Program-made: the position numbers and the translations under genes | Assembly: GCA_937910665.1 (NCBI GenBank) | Contig: CALEPR010000024.1 | Coordinates: 1-56,667, forward strand | Reading direction: 5' to 3' | DNA length: 56,667 nt | Origin: an uncultured Selenomonadales bacterium | GTDB taxonomy: Bacteria > Bacillota > Negativicutes > Selenomonadales > Selenomonadaceae | The notes under the pieces: model-generated | The model's input: the letters and a program-made list of their open reading frames with translations, nothing else | Told to the model about the DNA's origin: nothing | Database searches by the model: none | Shown here: in pieces, positions 1 to 8,378 of the stretch | Position numbering within the stretch: position 1 is the stretch's first letter | How the letters are laid out: every line of letters begins with the position of its first letter

Positions 1-1179
1 AAAATTTTTGGAGTTGTCGGCTTTGGCAGAATCGGCGCAGGAGTTGCAAAACGCGCTCAATCTTTTGAAATGCAAGTCGTCGCCTATGATCCATTCGTCA
101 GCCAAGATCGCGCAGAAAGTTTAGGCGTGAAACTTGTCGAACTCGATGAACTTTTCAAGACGGCGGACTTCATCACAGTTCACATGCCGCTGACTAAAAA
201 AACTGAAAATATGATTACCCTCGACAAGATGAAATTGATGAAACCGACAACGCGACTGATAAATTGTGCTCGCGGAGGGATTATCAATGAAAAAGATTTA
301 GCAACTGCGCTGAAAGAAAAAATTATTGCCGGCGCGGCGATTGATGTTTTTACTTCAGAACCTCTCGACCAAAATTCTCCGCTCATCGGTCTGCCGAATA
401 TAATTTTGACTCCGCACTTGGGAGCGTCTACTGTAGAAGCGCAAATTGGAGTGTCTGTCGATGTCGCGGGAGGAATTATTGATGCGCTGGAAGGAAAACC
501 TGTTTCAACCGCAGTAAATTTGCCGCATATTCCTTCGCACGTCCTGAAAAAAATTACTCCTTATCTCGGACTTGCCGAAAGACTTGGCAGAACAATTACA
601 GCACTCAGCAAGGAACCAATTTCAAATTTGCAAGTCAAAGTCAACGGCAAGATCGCGGACGAAAATACTTCAATGATTTCAACCGCAGTTTTGAAAGGTA
701 TTTTGTCCGACGCACTCGACGCAAATGTTAATTTTGTCAATGCAAATTTGTTGGCGACGAACAGAGGTATTCACCTGTCGGAGCTTTCCTCGCGCAATCC
801 TACAGATTTTTCAAACACAATCACAGTTACTGCAGGAAAAAATTCTGTCACCGGTGCATTGTTTGGAAATGAAGGACGCATTGTCACAATAAATAATTTC
901 CGCGTCGATGTCGATCCTCACGCAAGAATTTTGATCTGTCCGCATATCAATCGTCCCGGCGTTATCGGAGACATTGGAACTTTGTTGGCGACTTACAAAA
1001 TAAATATTTCAAGTATGCAAGTCGGCAAGACTGACATTGGTGGAACAAATTTGATGGTGCTGACTGTCGATAATCCAATTTCTGACGAAGTGATTGAAAA
1101 AGTTAAAAGTTACGAAGCAATTTTTGATGCGACGCTTGTTGCCTTCGACGACGCTGCAGGAGTTAGTAATGAGGAGTGA
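1..1179 (+). CDS. serA: D-3-phosphoglycerate dehydrogenase, 5' truncated
   Basis: The gene is open from the first base in frame 1, so its N-terminal part lies outside the window; 392 residues of a family usually near 525 remain. It oxidises 3-phosphoglycerate with NAD in the first step of serine synthesis. Visible in order are the Rossmann glycine motif GFGRIGAGVAKR at the very start, the catalytic-arginine stretch INCARGGIINEKDL, the catalytic-histidine stretch LTPHLGASTVEAQ, an intervening allosteric-substrate-binding domain, and a C-terminal ACT domain (ICPHINRPGVIGDIGTLL) that in this family senses serine. The last residues (GVSNEE) are encoded by a 7-bp-unit repeat that begins inside the gene, so the natural C-terminus was probably slightly different. 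Confidence 0.95.
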   Translation, partial: KIFGVVGFGRIGAGVAKRAQSFEMQVVAYDPFVSQDRAESLGVKLVELDELFKTADFITVHMPLTKKTENMITLDKMKLMKPTTRLINCARGGIINEKDLATALKEKIIAGAAIDVFTSEPLDQNSPLIGLPNIILTPHLGASTVEAQIGVSVDVAGGIIDALEGKPVSTAVNLPHIPSHVLKKITPYLGLAERLGRTITALSKEPISNLQVKVNGKIADENTSMISTAVLKGILSDALDANVNFVNANLLATNRGIHLSELSSRNPTDFSNTITVTAGKNSVTGALFGNEGRIVTINNFRVDVDPHARILICPHINRPGVIGDIGTLLATYKINISSMQVGKTDIGGTNLMVLTVDNPISDEVIEKVKSYEAIFDATLVAFDDAAGVSNEE

Positions 1180-1236
1180 GGAATTTTTTTTTCTAACCCC
1201 TAGCTCCTAATCCCTAACCCCTAGCACCTAACAACT
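1164..1236. repeat. Family A heptad repeat element (copy 1)
   Basis: The last codons of serA run into 7-bp units (gttagta, atgagga, gtgagga). After a T-run come complementary-type units ctaaccc, ctagctc, ctaatcc, ctaaccc, ctagcac, ctaacaa. The two halves can partly pair, giving a hairpin between serA and comEA. The same unit type recurs at eight other places in this window. Confidence 0.8.
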
Positions 1237-1263
1237 TGAAAGGTTTTATAAATTTTTGAAACA

Positions 1264-1836
1264 ATGGCTGATAAAAAATATAAAATAATTTTTATTATTG
1301 CGCTGGCAGGTTTCTTTGTCGGCGCAACTTTCTACTTTTCGATTTTCGGCGAAGAAGTTCAGCCGCAGGAAAATTTTGAAGTCGAGCCGGCAAAAAAAAT
1401 TTTCACTGTCTTTGTTTCAGGTCAGGTGAAAACTCCTGCAGTCGTGAAATTGGAGGACAACGGAGACCTCAGACTTGTTGACGCTGTAAATGCTGCTGGT
1501 GGACTTACTGAATTTGCGGATACAGAAATTGTAAATCTTGCCGAGCCTTTGACTGACGGCGAACACATTCACATACCGACGAAGGAAATTATTTTTCAGG
1601 AAAGTTTGGAAAGTCAAATTTCTTCCTCAAGTTCAGGCGGCGACTTGGTGAACATTAACACTGCGAACGAAACTGAATTGCAAAGACTTTATCGCGTAGG
1701 CCCGGCTATCGCAAAAAGAATTATTGAGTACCGCGAGCAGAACGGAAAATTTCAGACAATCGAGGACATAAAAAAAGTTCGCGGCATAGGTGAAAAAACT
1801 TTCCAGAAAATGAAAGACAAAATTACTGTCCGCTAA
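1264..1836 (+). CDS. comEA: ComEA-like DNA-binding competence protein
   Basis: A 190-residue protein with a short cytoplasmic N-terminus and one hydrophobic segment (about residues 8-27). This is followed by an SLBB-type domain (FTVFVSGQVKTPAVVKLE, about 46-115) and a C-terminal double helix-hairpin-helix domain (VNINTANETELQRLYRVGP ... VRGIGEKTFQKMKDKI, about 128-190). This is the standard ComEA order. ComEA is membrane-anchored outside the cytoplasmic membrane and binds incoming double-stranded DNA during transformation. No comEC or comEB follows; an opposing gene and a shared terminator lie downstream, so comEA is at the end of its unit here. Together with pilT and pilC further along, it suggests a DNA-uptake/type IV pilus system whose other genes lie outside the window. 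Confidence 0.9.
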   Translation: MADKKYKIIFIIALAGFFVGATFYFSIFGEEVQPQENFEVEPAKKIFTVFVSGQVKTPAVVKLEDNGDLRLVDAVNAAGGLTEFADTEIVNLAEPLTDGEHIHIPTKEIIFQESLESQISSSSSGGDLVNINTANETELQRLYRVGPAIAKRIIEYREQNGKFQTIEDIKKVRGIGEKTFQKMKDKITVR

Positions 1837-1854
1837 AATATTTCAACTAAAAAA

Positions 1855-1881
1855 ATCCTGCCGAAATTTTTTCGACAGGAT
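1855..1881. terminator. Bidirectional intrinsic terminator
   Basis: ATCCTGCCGAAA pairs with TTTCGACAGGAT (one mismatch or wobble) around a short T-rich loop. The stem is flanked by an A-run on the left and T-rich sequence on the right. It lies between the convergent comEA and EAL genes and can serve both. Confidence 0.75.
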
Positions 1882-1909
1882 AAATTTTTATTTCAATCAC
1901 AAACGCTTA

Positions 1910-3592
1910 TCAATGTTTAAATCTTTTCACAAAAACGTCCTCAGGCTCGGGATGACCGAAATAGAATCCTTGAATCTGATCTGCCTTGCACTCGTCGCGG
2001 AGATATTCATAACATTCTTTCTCCTCAACGCCTTCAATGCAAACTTGCATACCGATCGAGTGACAAAGCATAATTGTGTACTTCACCAAATTTTTATCGA
2101 AGTCGTTATCCAAAATATCTTTAACAAACATTCTGTCAATCTTGATGATGTCGCAGGCAAAATTTTTCAAAAATCCCAAGTTCGAATAACCTGTGCCGAA
2201 GTCGTCCATTGCAACTTGGATACCTAAGTCGTGAAATTCTTGGAACTGCTTGTTGACAAATTCCCAGTCGTAGACGTTGTGACTTTCAGTAAGTTCAAAA
2301 GTCAGCGTCGAAGGATTGATATTGTGTCGCTGAATACAATCCTGAACGAAGGGGAAGAACATATGTTCTTCAAGTTGGTAGAGCGAAATATTTATGCTCA
2401 TCTGAAAGTCCGGCTGAAATTCCTGCCACTTCTTAGCAACAATGATCGCATTTTCAATAATCCAGTGACCGACAGGAATAATCATTCTTGACTTTTCCAA
2501 CATCGGAATAAATTGCATAGGCGCGACGATGCTTTTATCTTCGTCGTACCAACGCAAAAGTGCTTCCGCTCCGATCAAATGTCCGTCCTGCGCATCAACC
2601 TGTGGCTGGAAACACAAGAAAAAGTCCTCGCAACCCCGAGCAATAGAATTTTGCATCAAGTTTTGCATCTCAAGATCGTAACGCCAACGCTCATACATTT
2701 CCTTTTCAAAAAATGCAATTTGATCCCGACCTTTTTTCCGCGCCAAATCTAAAGCAACTTCAGCGTAGCGAACCAAAGTAATATAATCAGTCGCATCGCT
2801 CGGGTAGAAAGTTGCGCCCGCCGAAGCTGTGCAGTAAATTGTATCGTCGACATTTCTGATCTCGCGCATACAAAGTTGGATACTCGCAAAAATAATTTCA
2901 ATTTCTTCAGGCATAGCGTCCGGCATGAAGAAACCGAACATATAGCTGTTAATTTTATAAAGTTTAATGTCGGGCGGCAAGACGTTTGTAATATTTTGTG
3001 CAATCTGTCTCAAAGTCGCGTCGCCGAATTTGTGTCCGTAAGTTTCGTTGATGACGTGAATATTATCCAAGCCGACAATCACAACGACTCCGTGTGCGTC
3101 CTCATTTTTCAATTCTTCCTGCAAGTCGTCGTAAAAAACATTTCGATTCAAAAGCCCGGTCACATAGTCGGCTTTTACAATTCTGTCCATCCGCACAATA
3201 TTCCCTGTGATAAATTGCGGCTGTTCAAATTCGTCCGCGCAGAGCGTCATTCTGAGATTAACCCAACCGTACTCGCCTTCCGGGTTCAAAAGCCTGAACT
3301 CACAACTCACCGAATTAAGTTTGCTTTCTGAAGAAACAACTTTCATAGCTTCTTCGTAAATGTCGCGGTCGTCGGAGTAGATGAAAGGTAACAACAAACC
3401 TTCAAAGTCCTCAACCAAGTTCGAGGAAAAATTAAAATCCCTCAAGAAGTTATCGGACAGCAGAAATTGATTTGTCTCTGCGTCCACGACGAAAATGTAA
3501 TCATCGGTAGAGTTCTGCAAGGCATTGAAATAATCTTGTATTCTGCCGAGCGGAGAATTTTCCTCAAATTGTGAAGTTTCATTTATAGCCAT
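1910..3592 (-). CDS. Cyclic-di-GMP phosphodiesterase: PAS + degenerate GGDEF + EAL
   Basis: A 560-residue soluble protein with no membrane segment. An N-terminal PAS-like region (about 20-135, with FIVVDAETNQFLLSD-like features) is followed by a GGDEF-type domain (about 140-290). Its signature reads NSYMF (residues 215-219) where active cyclases have GGDEF, so it should not make c-di-GMP. The C-terminal EAL domain (about 305-555) keeps the residues expected of an active phosphodiesterase: EALLRW, the Asn in SINIS, ELTES, DDFGTGYS, the Lys in IKIDR, EGVE and QGFYFG. The likely role is hydrolysis of c-di-GMP in response to a PAS-sensed signal, with the dead GGDEF domain perhaps binding GTP as an activator. 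This would fit control of flagella or pili, but no adjacent partner proves it. Confidence 0.9.
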   Translation of the reverse strand: MAINETSQFEENSPLGRIQDYFNALQNSTDDYIFVVDAETNQFLLSDNFLRDFNFSSNLVEDFEGLLLPFIYSDDRDIYEEAMKVVSSESKLNSVSCEFRLLNPEGEYGWVNLRMTLCADEFEQPQFITGNIVRMDRIVKADYVTGLLNRNVFYDDLQEELKNEDAHGVVVIVGLDNIHVINETYGHKFGDATLRQIAQNITNVLPPDIKLYKINSYMFGFFMPDAMPEEIEIIFASIQLCMREIRNVDDTIYCTASAGATFYPSDATDYITLVRYAEVALDLARKKGRDQIAFFEKEMYERWRYDLEMQNLMQNSIARGCEDFFLCFQPQVDAQDGHLIGAEALLRWYDEDKSIVAPMQFIPMLEKSRMIIPVGHWIIENAIIVAKKWQEFQPDFQMSINISLYQLEEHMFFPFVQDCIQRHNINPSTLTFELTESHNVYDWEFVNKQFQEFHDLGIQVAMDDFGTGYSNLGFLKNFACDIIKIDRMFVKDILDNDFDKNLVKYTIMLCHSIGMQVCIEGVEEKECYEYLRDECKADQIQGFYFGHPEPEDVFVKRFKH

Positions 3593-3677
3593 GTATATCT
3601 TCCTTTTAAAAAATCTCTCGCGTTAAATTCTTACAAAATGCAATTCGACATTGAAAAAAAACTTCCTGCTTGCTTGT

Positions 3678-3705
3678 TTATCGAATTTACATTATAAAAA
3701 ATTTA
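3678..3705 (-). promoter_or_regulatory. Candidate promoter of the EAL gene
   Basis: On the minus strand a perfect TATAAT (3691-3696) lies upstream of the EAL gene with only a weak -35. Overlapping it is a sigma-28-like pair: TAAA (3702-3705) and TTCGATAA (3678-3685), 16 bases apart. The second reading would tie this gene to the flagellar sigma factor encoded at 23.1-23.9 kb. The two readings are alternatives and both are inference. Confidence 0.35.
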
Positions 3706-5775
3706 ACCATTGACAACCAATTTCCCAAAATCGGCAATTCTTGCAAAAAGTTCATCAACTGATTTTAAAAGCGCGAGACGATTTTTTCTAATTTGCAAAT
3801 CTTCGTCCATAACCATAACTGAGTCGAAGAAGGAATCAATCGGCGCAGAAAGTTTTTTCAGAGCGTCGAGTGCGCCGATAAAATCTTTTTTGTCGATAAG
3901 TTCTCCGGCGACGACTTGAACTGCTTCAAACGCTTTGTATAAAACTTGCTCCGCCTCAAGCCGAATTAAATTTTCTGCAACTTCATCTGTTTCAGCTTTT
4001 TTCGCGATATTGGAAACGCGGACGAAGGACTGAATATTTTTAACAGCCTCTGTCGTCGCCAAAAATTGCTCCAGAGCCGTCGCTTTCAAAGTCACGGCAT
4101 AAATATCATCAACATCATAAATAACCGCGTCTATGACGTCGTAGCGCGTCGAGTCGGACAAAATATTTTTCAAGCGCAGTTTCATAAATTCTGCAAAGTC
4201 ATTTTGAATTTTTTCGCGACCAACTTTGTCAGTCACTTTCAACAAATCCAGAGAAGTTTCAACAAGTTCAGTCATCGAAATTGACCAGTTAGACTCGACA
4301 AGCATATTGACAATTCCCAGTGCTTGTCTGCGGAGCGCGAAAGGATCTTGCGAACCTGTCGGAACTAATCCGCGACTGAAAGTTGCAACAATGTTATCAA
4401 CTTTATCTGCAAGACTTAAAATTCTTCCTGCCGTCGTTTTCGGCTGTGAATCTCCTGCAAAGCGCGGCATATAATGTTCGTCAATCGCGGTTGCAACTTC
4501 AGAAATTTCGCCGTCAAGTTTTGCGTACTCACGCCCCATCACGCCTTGAAGTTCAGTAAATTCCGTTACCATTCCTGTAACCAAGTCGGCTTTTGAAATT
4601 TCGGCTGCGCGAATTGCATTTTGTCTTTCGACTGCGGAAACTTTTTCGCCGAGCATTTCAGAAATTTTTTCAGAAAGTTTTACCAACCTCTGCGTCTTCT
4701 CATACATTGATCCAAGACTTTCCTGAAATACGACGGTTTTGAGTTTTTCTCTGTGTTGGTCGAGATTTTTTTTTCGATCTTCATTGAAGAAAAATTGTGC
4801 GTCCTCAAGTCTGGCTTTCAAAACTCTTTCATTGCCGTGCTGAACAATGTCGAGATAATCTTTGCCACCATTCCTGACCGTGATAAAAATCGGCATTAAC
4901 TTTCCGTCCGCAGTTTTTACAGGAAAATATCTCTGGTGGTCGCGCATTGGAGTTATAACTGCGTCGGGCGGCAAATTTAAATATTTAATTTCAAAGTCAC
5001 CTGCAAGTGCGGTCGGATATTCAACCAAGTACAAAACTTCTTCCAAAAGTTCTTCAGAAATTTCTGCCTTGCCTCCGCGTTCTTTTGCAACTGCTTCAAT
5101 TTGTGCGGTAATCATTGCGCGACGCTGATTTTGATCGACAATTACAAAATTTTTCTCGCAAGCATCAACATAATCATCTGCAGAATCAATTACAAATTCG
5201 CCTTGACTTAAAACTCTGTGACCGCGCGAAATTTTTCCTGACTGAACATTTGCAACTTCAAAAGGAATAACTTCATCACCAAGCAGAGCGACAATCCAGC
5301 GAAGCGGTCTGATAAATTTAAAATCCAAATTGCCCCAGCGCATATTGTTTGGAAAATTCAGCTTGCAAATAATTTCAGGCAGGAGCGTTTTCAAAATTTC
5401 CGAAGTCTTTTTTCCGCCTTCCTTGACAACTGCATAAACATAACCGTCGCGAGTGATTAAATCTTCAGGATTTATTTTTTGTCCGCGAGCAAAACCGATA
5501 GCCGCCTTTGTAAGTTTTCCGTCCGCATAGAAGGCAATTTTTGCCGAAGGTCCGCGCTTTTCTTCCTCAACGTCGGCTTGACTTTCAGAAACATTTTTGA
5601 CAAGCATAGAAATTCTGCGCGGCGTTCCGAGCGTCTGAACTTCTCCGACTTCAATTCTGGATTCTTGGAAAGATTTTTCTGCCAAGTCTTTTAACTGAAT
5701 CAAAATCAGCGGCATAACGTGAGCCGGAATTTCTTCAGTTCCAATTTCAAGCAATAAATTTTTTGTTTCTGCCAT
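3703..5775 (-). CDS. glyS: Glycyl-tRNA synthetase beta subunit
   Basis: At 690 residues this is the normal length for the beta subunit of the tetrameric bacterial-type glycyl-tRNA synthetase. The N-terminus LLLEIGTEEIPAHVMP and the internal stretches PLRWIVALLGDEVIPFEV and TPMRDHQRYFPV are typical, followed by the C-terminal helical/anticodon-binding part (about 570-690). Beta contributes tRNA binding and works only with GlyQ. Its ATG overlaps the glyQ stop by one base (TAATG), indicating translational coupling and equimolar synthesis. The gene is probably transcribed from the consensus promoter upstream of glyQ. Confidence 0.97.
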   Translation of the reverse strand: MAETKNLLLEIGTEEIPAHVMPLILIQLKDLAEKSFQESRIEVGEVQTLGTPRRISMLVKNVSESQADVEEEKRGPSAKIAFYADGKLTKAAIGFARGQKINPEDLITRDGYVYAVVKEGGKKTSEILKTLLPEIICKLNFPNNMRWGNLDFKFIRPLRWIVALLGDEVIPFEVANVQSGKISRGHRVLSQGEFVIDSADDYVDACEKNFVIVDQNQRRAMITAQIEAVAKERGGKAEISEELLEEVLYLVEYPTALAGDFEIKYLNLPPDAVITPMRDHQRYFPVKTADGKLMPIFITVRNGGKDYLDIVQHGNERVLKARLEDAQFFFNEDRKKNLDQHREKLKTVVFQESLGSMYEKTQRLVKLSEKISEMLGEKVSAVERQNAIRAAEISKADLVTGMVTEFTELQGVMGREYAKLDGEISEVATAIDEHYMPRFAGDSQPKTTAGRILSLADKVDNIVATFSRGLVPTGSQDPFALRRQALGIVNMLVESNWSISMTELVETSLDLLKVTDKVGREKIQNDFAEFMKLRLKNILSDSTRYDVIDAVIYDVDDIYAVTLKATALEQFLATTEAVKNIQSFVRVSNIAKKAETDEVAENLIRLEAEQVLYKAFEAVQVVAGELIDKKDFIGALDALKKLSAPIDSFFDSVMVMDEDLQIRKNRLALLKSVDELFARIADFGKLVVNG

Positions 5776-6659
5776 TAAGCCTTCACCTCCGATTTTTTTA
5801 AAAGTGGATAACCAAGTTTCTCACGCTGTTTTAAATATTCTTCCGCACAAAGTCTGGCAAGTTTTCTGACGCGACCGATAAAAGCTGTTCTTTCGCTGAC
5901 TGAAATTGCGCCGCGTGCGTCGAGCAAGTTAAATGTATGCGAACATTTCAAAACATAATCATAGGCAGGGTGAACAAAGCCAAGTTTAATAACTCTGACT
6001 GCCTCCGCCTCATACTTTTCAAACAAATCAAACAATAAATCTTCGTCGCTCAAGTCAAAAGCATAACTTGATTGTTCAAACTCATTTTGGTGGAAAACAT
6101 CGCCGTAAGTCACGCCTGCTGCCCACTCCACGTCAAAAACATTTTCCACGCCTTGAATATACATTGCAAGTCTTTCAAGTCCATAAGTAATTTCTACGGC
6201 GACAGGTTTTATATCTTGACTGCCGACTTGTTGGAAATATGTAAACTGCGTGATTTCCATTCCGTCCAACCAAACTTCCCAGCCAAGTCCCCAAGCTCCG
6301 AGCGTCGGAGATTCCCAGTTATCTTCAACAAATCTGATGTCATGTTTTTCTTTTTCAATTCCGATAGCCGCCAAACTTTCAAGATAAAGTTCCTGAATAT
6401 TGTCGGGCGAAGGTTTCATAATTAACTGAAGTTGATGATGCTGATAAAGTCGATTGGGATTGTCGCCGTAACGTCCGTCCGCAGGTCTGCGCGAAGGTTC
6501 GATGTAGGCAACATTCCAAGGCTCGGGTCCGAGTACGCGTAAGAAAGTGAAAGGATTCATTGTGCCCGCGCCTTTTTCAATGTCGTAAGGCTCGCCGATA
6601 ACGCAACCTTTGTCCGACCAAAATTTCTGCAAGGCTAAAACTAATTCTTGATATTTCAT
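5775..6659 (-). CDS. glyQ: Glycyl-tRNA synthetase alpha subunit
   Basis: The catalytic alpha subunit (294 residues from the chosen start) activates glycine and charges tRNA-Gly. MKYQELVLALQKFW, GAGTMNPFTFLRVLGPEPW, YIEPSRRPADGRYG and LGWEVWLDGMEITQFTYFQQ are hallmark stretches. The reading frame extends 11 codons upstream, but the ATG at 6659 gives the family N-terminus; the purine-rich AAGGAG lies about 12 bases before it. It forms a two-gene operon with glyS. Many Firmicutes control glyQS with a T-box leader. I looked for the conserved T-box sequence in the roughly 100-base leader and saw none, so control probably lies elsewhere. Confidence 0.97.
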   Translation of the reverse strand: MKYQELVLALQKFWSDKGCVIGEPYDIEKGAGTMNPFTFLRVLGPEPWNVAYIEPSRRPADGRYGDNPNRLYQHHQLQLIMKPSPDNIQELYLESLAAIGIEKEKHDIRFVEDNWESPTLGAWGLGWEVWLDGMEITQFTYFQQVGSQDIKPVAVEITYGLERLAMYIQGVENVFDVEWAAGVTYGDVFHQNEFEQSSYAFDLSDEDLLFDLFEKYEAEAVRVIKLGFVHPAYDYVLKCSHTFNLLDARGAISVSERTAFIGRVRKLARLCAEEYLKQREKLGYPLLKKSEVKA

Positions 6660-6756
6660 TAAAGCGACCAACTCCTTTTTTTTTCGATTCACAATTTAAA
6701 AAAAAATTATCCTCTATATCTGAAAACTTCAAGTCAATAAATAAAAAATCTTTTAG

Positions 6757-6785
6757 ATTATAAGTAATTGAGCTTGCAATGTCAA
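6757..6785 (-). promoter_or_regulatory. Consensus sigma-A promoter of glyQ-glyS
   Basis: On the minus strand TTGACA (6780-6785), a 17-base spacer and TATAAT (6757-6762) form a perfect housekeeping promoter about 100 bases before the glyQ start. Confidence 0.85.
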
Positions 6786-6795
6786 ATTTCAAAGT

Positions 6796-6824
6796 TTGAC
6801 TTTTTCAGGTTTGCAAAGTTTAGT
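6796..6824 (+). promoter_or_regulatory. Candidate sigma-A promoter of the ECF ATPase gene
   Basis: TTGACT (6796-6801), a 17-base spacer and TTTAGT (6819-6824) lie about 55 bases upstream of the ATPase start. It is back to back with the glyQ promoter, the two -35 boxes being only 10 bases apart. Confidence 0.5.
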
Positions 6825-6877
6825 GGACTGTGTTAAAGTTCGATTGTGGAAATAAAAAAATTTTTTTGAGGAACTGA

Positions 6878-7708
6878 ATGGAAATTATTAAAGTTGAAAA
6901 TCTGGACCACATTTACAAGACTGTGACAGGTGAAAAAGTTGCGCTGGACGACGTGAGTTTAAAAATTTCCGACGGCGAGTTCGTCGCGATAATCGGAACG
7001 AACGGCTCAGGCAAATCGACGCTTGCCAAACATTTCAACGCACTTTTGCAGCCGACTTCAGGAAAAGTTTTTGTTGAGAACTTGGACACGGCGGACGAAA
7101 AAAATTTGTGGCAAATTCGCTCGAAAGTCGGAATGGTTTTTCAAAATCCTGACAATGAAATTGTTGCGGCGATTGTGGAAGATGATATTGCTTTCGGGCC
7201 TGAAAATTTAGGAATTGAATCGGCAGAAATTCGGCGACGAGTTGACTTGGCTCTCGACACGGTTGGAATGATTGATTATAAAAAATTTTCGCCTTCCAAA
7301 CTCAGCGGCGGACAAAAACAGCGAATCGCAATAGCCGGAGCGATAGCGATGAAAACAAAAATAATTGTCTTCGATGAACCGACAGCGATGTTGGATCCGC
7401 AAGGTCGCCGAGAAGTTTTGAACACAGTCAAGAAACTCCACTCGCAAGGTTTGACTGTGATTTACATAACGCACTTTATGGAGGAGGCAGCGGCGGCAGA
7501 AAAAATTTTTGTGATGGAGCGCGGAAAAATTTTAAAAGTTGGTACGCCGCGCGAAATTTTTTCAGACGCGAAGGAAATCAAAAGACTTGGTTTAGATGTT
7601 CCTGCGCCTGTTGAACTTGCCGACAGATTGAGAAGTAAAGGTTATAAGTTACCAAAAAATATTTTGACTGCTGATGAATTGGCGGTCGAGTTGAAAAAAA
7701 TTTTTTAA
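6878..7708 (+). CDS. Energy-coupling factor (ECF/CbiO-type) transporter ATPase
   Basis: A 276-residue ABC ATPase with Walker A GTNGSGKSTLAKHFN, Q-loop FQNPDNEIVA, signature LSGGQKQRIAIA and Walker B IIVFDEPTAMLDP. The FQNPDNEIVAAIVEDDIAFGP stretch, split here as FQNPDNEIVA and VEDDIAFGPENLG, is characteristic of EcfA1/CbiO rather than of other ABC families. Such ATPases energise vitamin or metal-ion uptake together with a second ATPase, the EcfT membrane protein and a substrate-binding S component. None of these partners is adjacent, so the substrate cannot be told; the next gene is yajC. The ATG at 6878 is preceded by GAGGA at a short 5-base spacing. Confidence 0.9.
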   Translation: MEIIKVENLDHIYKTVTGEKVALDDVSLKISDGEFVAIIGTNGSGKSTLAKHFNALLQPTSGKVFVENLDTADEKNLWQIRSKVGMVFQNPDNEIVAAIVEDDIAFGPENLGIESAEIRRRVDLALDTVGMIDYKKFSPSKLSGGQKQRIAIAGAIAMKTKIIVFDEPTAMLDPQGRREVLNTVKKLHSQGLTVIYITHFMEEAAAAEKIFVMERGKILKVGTPREIFSDAKEIKRLGLDVPAPVELADRLRSKGYKLPKNILTADELAVELKKIF

Positions 7709-7736
7709 TTTGTAAATTGGAAGGAGAAAATTTTTT

Positions 7737-8027
7737 ATGGAAAATGAAGTAATGGCAGGTATGATTAGTTGGTTGCCGATAATTTTTATGCTGGTGATTT
7801 TTTATTTTATGCTTTATCGTCCGCAGAAACAGGCGCGGCAGGAGCGTGAAAAAATGCTTGCCAATCTGCGAGTCGGAATGGAAATTGTGACTGTTGGCGG
7901 AATTTACGGCGCAATAACCGCGCTGGACGATGAAATTATAAAATTAAAAATTGCTGAAGGCGTTGAGATAAAAATTTCGCGTCAAGCTGTGAATATGGTT
8001 CCACAGAAAACTAAGGACGCAGAGTAA
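7737..8027 (+). CDS. yajC: Preprotein translocase accessory subunit YajC
   Basis: A 96-residue single-span membrane protein: a hydrophobic segment (about residues 10-27, ISWLPIIFMLVIFYFML) is directly followed by the family hallmark YRPQKQARQEREKML. The soluble domain carries RVGMEIVTVGGIYGAI. YajC joins SecDF at the SecYEG translocon. AAGGAG lies 10 bases before the ATG. It ends TAAATG, the ATG being the start of the next gene, so the three genes from here to 8562 form one tightly packed unit. Confidence 0.95.
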   Translation: MENEVMAGMISWLPIIFMLVIFYFMLYRPQKQARQEREKMLANLRVGMEIVTVGGIYGAITALDDEIIKLKIAEGVEIKISRQAVNMVPQKTKDAE

Positions 8028-8378
8028 ATGAATATCTCACCGTCAGGAGAAGATAAATTTTTTGTTCGCGGTTTTCAAAATCGACAAAAACTGATGAATC
8101 ATTGGCGAAACGGCAGGACACACAGTGACGAGTATCCTGATTTTACAATGGAGCAATATGAACAGCGTGCACTTGAATTGTTGGAAAAGGCGACAGATGA
8201 AAAAATTTTTGGTCATGCCGATAAAAATAATTATTTAATTCGTTATGACCGAGAAGAAAATGACTTTGCAAAAGGACATCCTCATAAAGGAATTGTAACA
8301 ATGTTTAAACCGGTTGATGGCGAGAATTATTATTTTCGTTCACTGAAAGGAGATATGGAACATGGAGGAAGAAAATAA
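8028..8378 (+). CDS. Small nuclease-like protein of unproven function
   Basis: A 116-residue soluble protein that starts on the base after the yajC stop. I do not recognise it firmly. Its layout (an N-terminal His-containing helix region LMNHWRNGRTHSDEYPDF, a helix EQYEQRALELLEKA, then NNYLIRYDREENDFAKGH and GIVTMFKPVDGENYY) resembles the standalone and C-terminal nuclease-like domains on phage minor capsid proteins and polymorphic toxins (the BECR/EndoU-RelE-like group). There such domains show a conserved H..E, YRYD..N.F and a T.F.P tail. The 3' end overlaps the next gene, a CPCC zinc protein, by 17 bases. The pairing suggests toxin plus immunity or antitoxin, but this is inference from pattern and context only. 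Confidence 0.6.
   Translation: MNISPSGEDKFFVRGFQNRQKLMNHWRNGRTHSDEYPDFTMEQYEQRALELLEKATDEKIFGHADKNNYLIRYDREENDFAKGHPHKGIVTMFKPVDGENYYFRSLKGDMEHGGRK

Noticed and set aside
1195..1236. Telomere-like TTAGGGG heptamers
   Set aside because: They are one variant of the family A unit in the middle of a chromosome; no replicon end or telomere protein is indicated.
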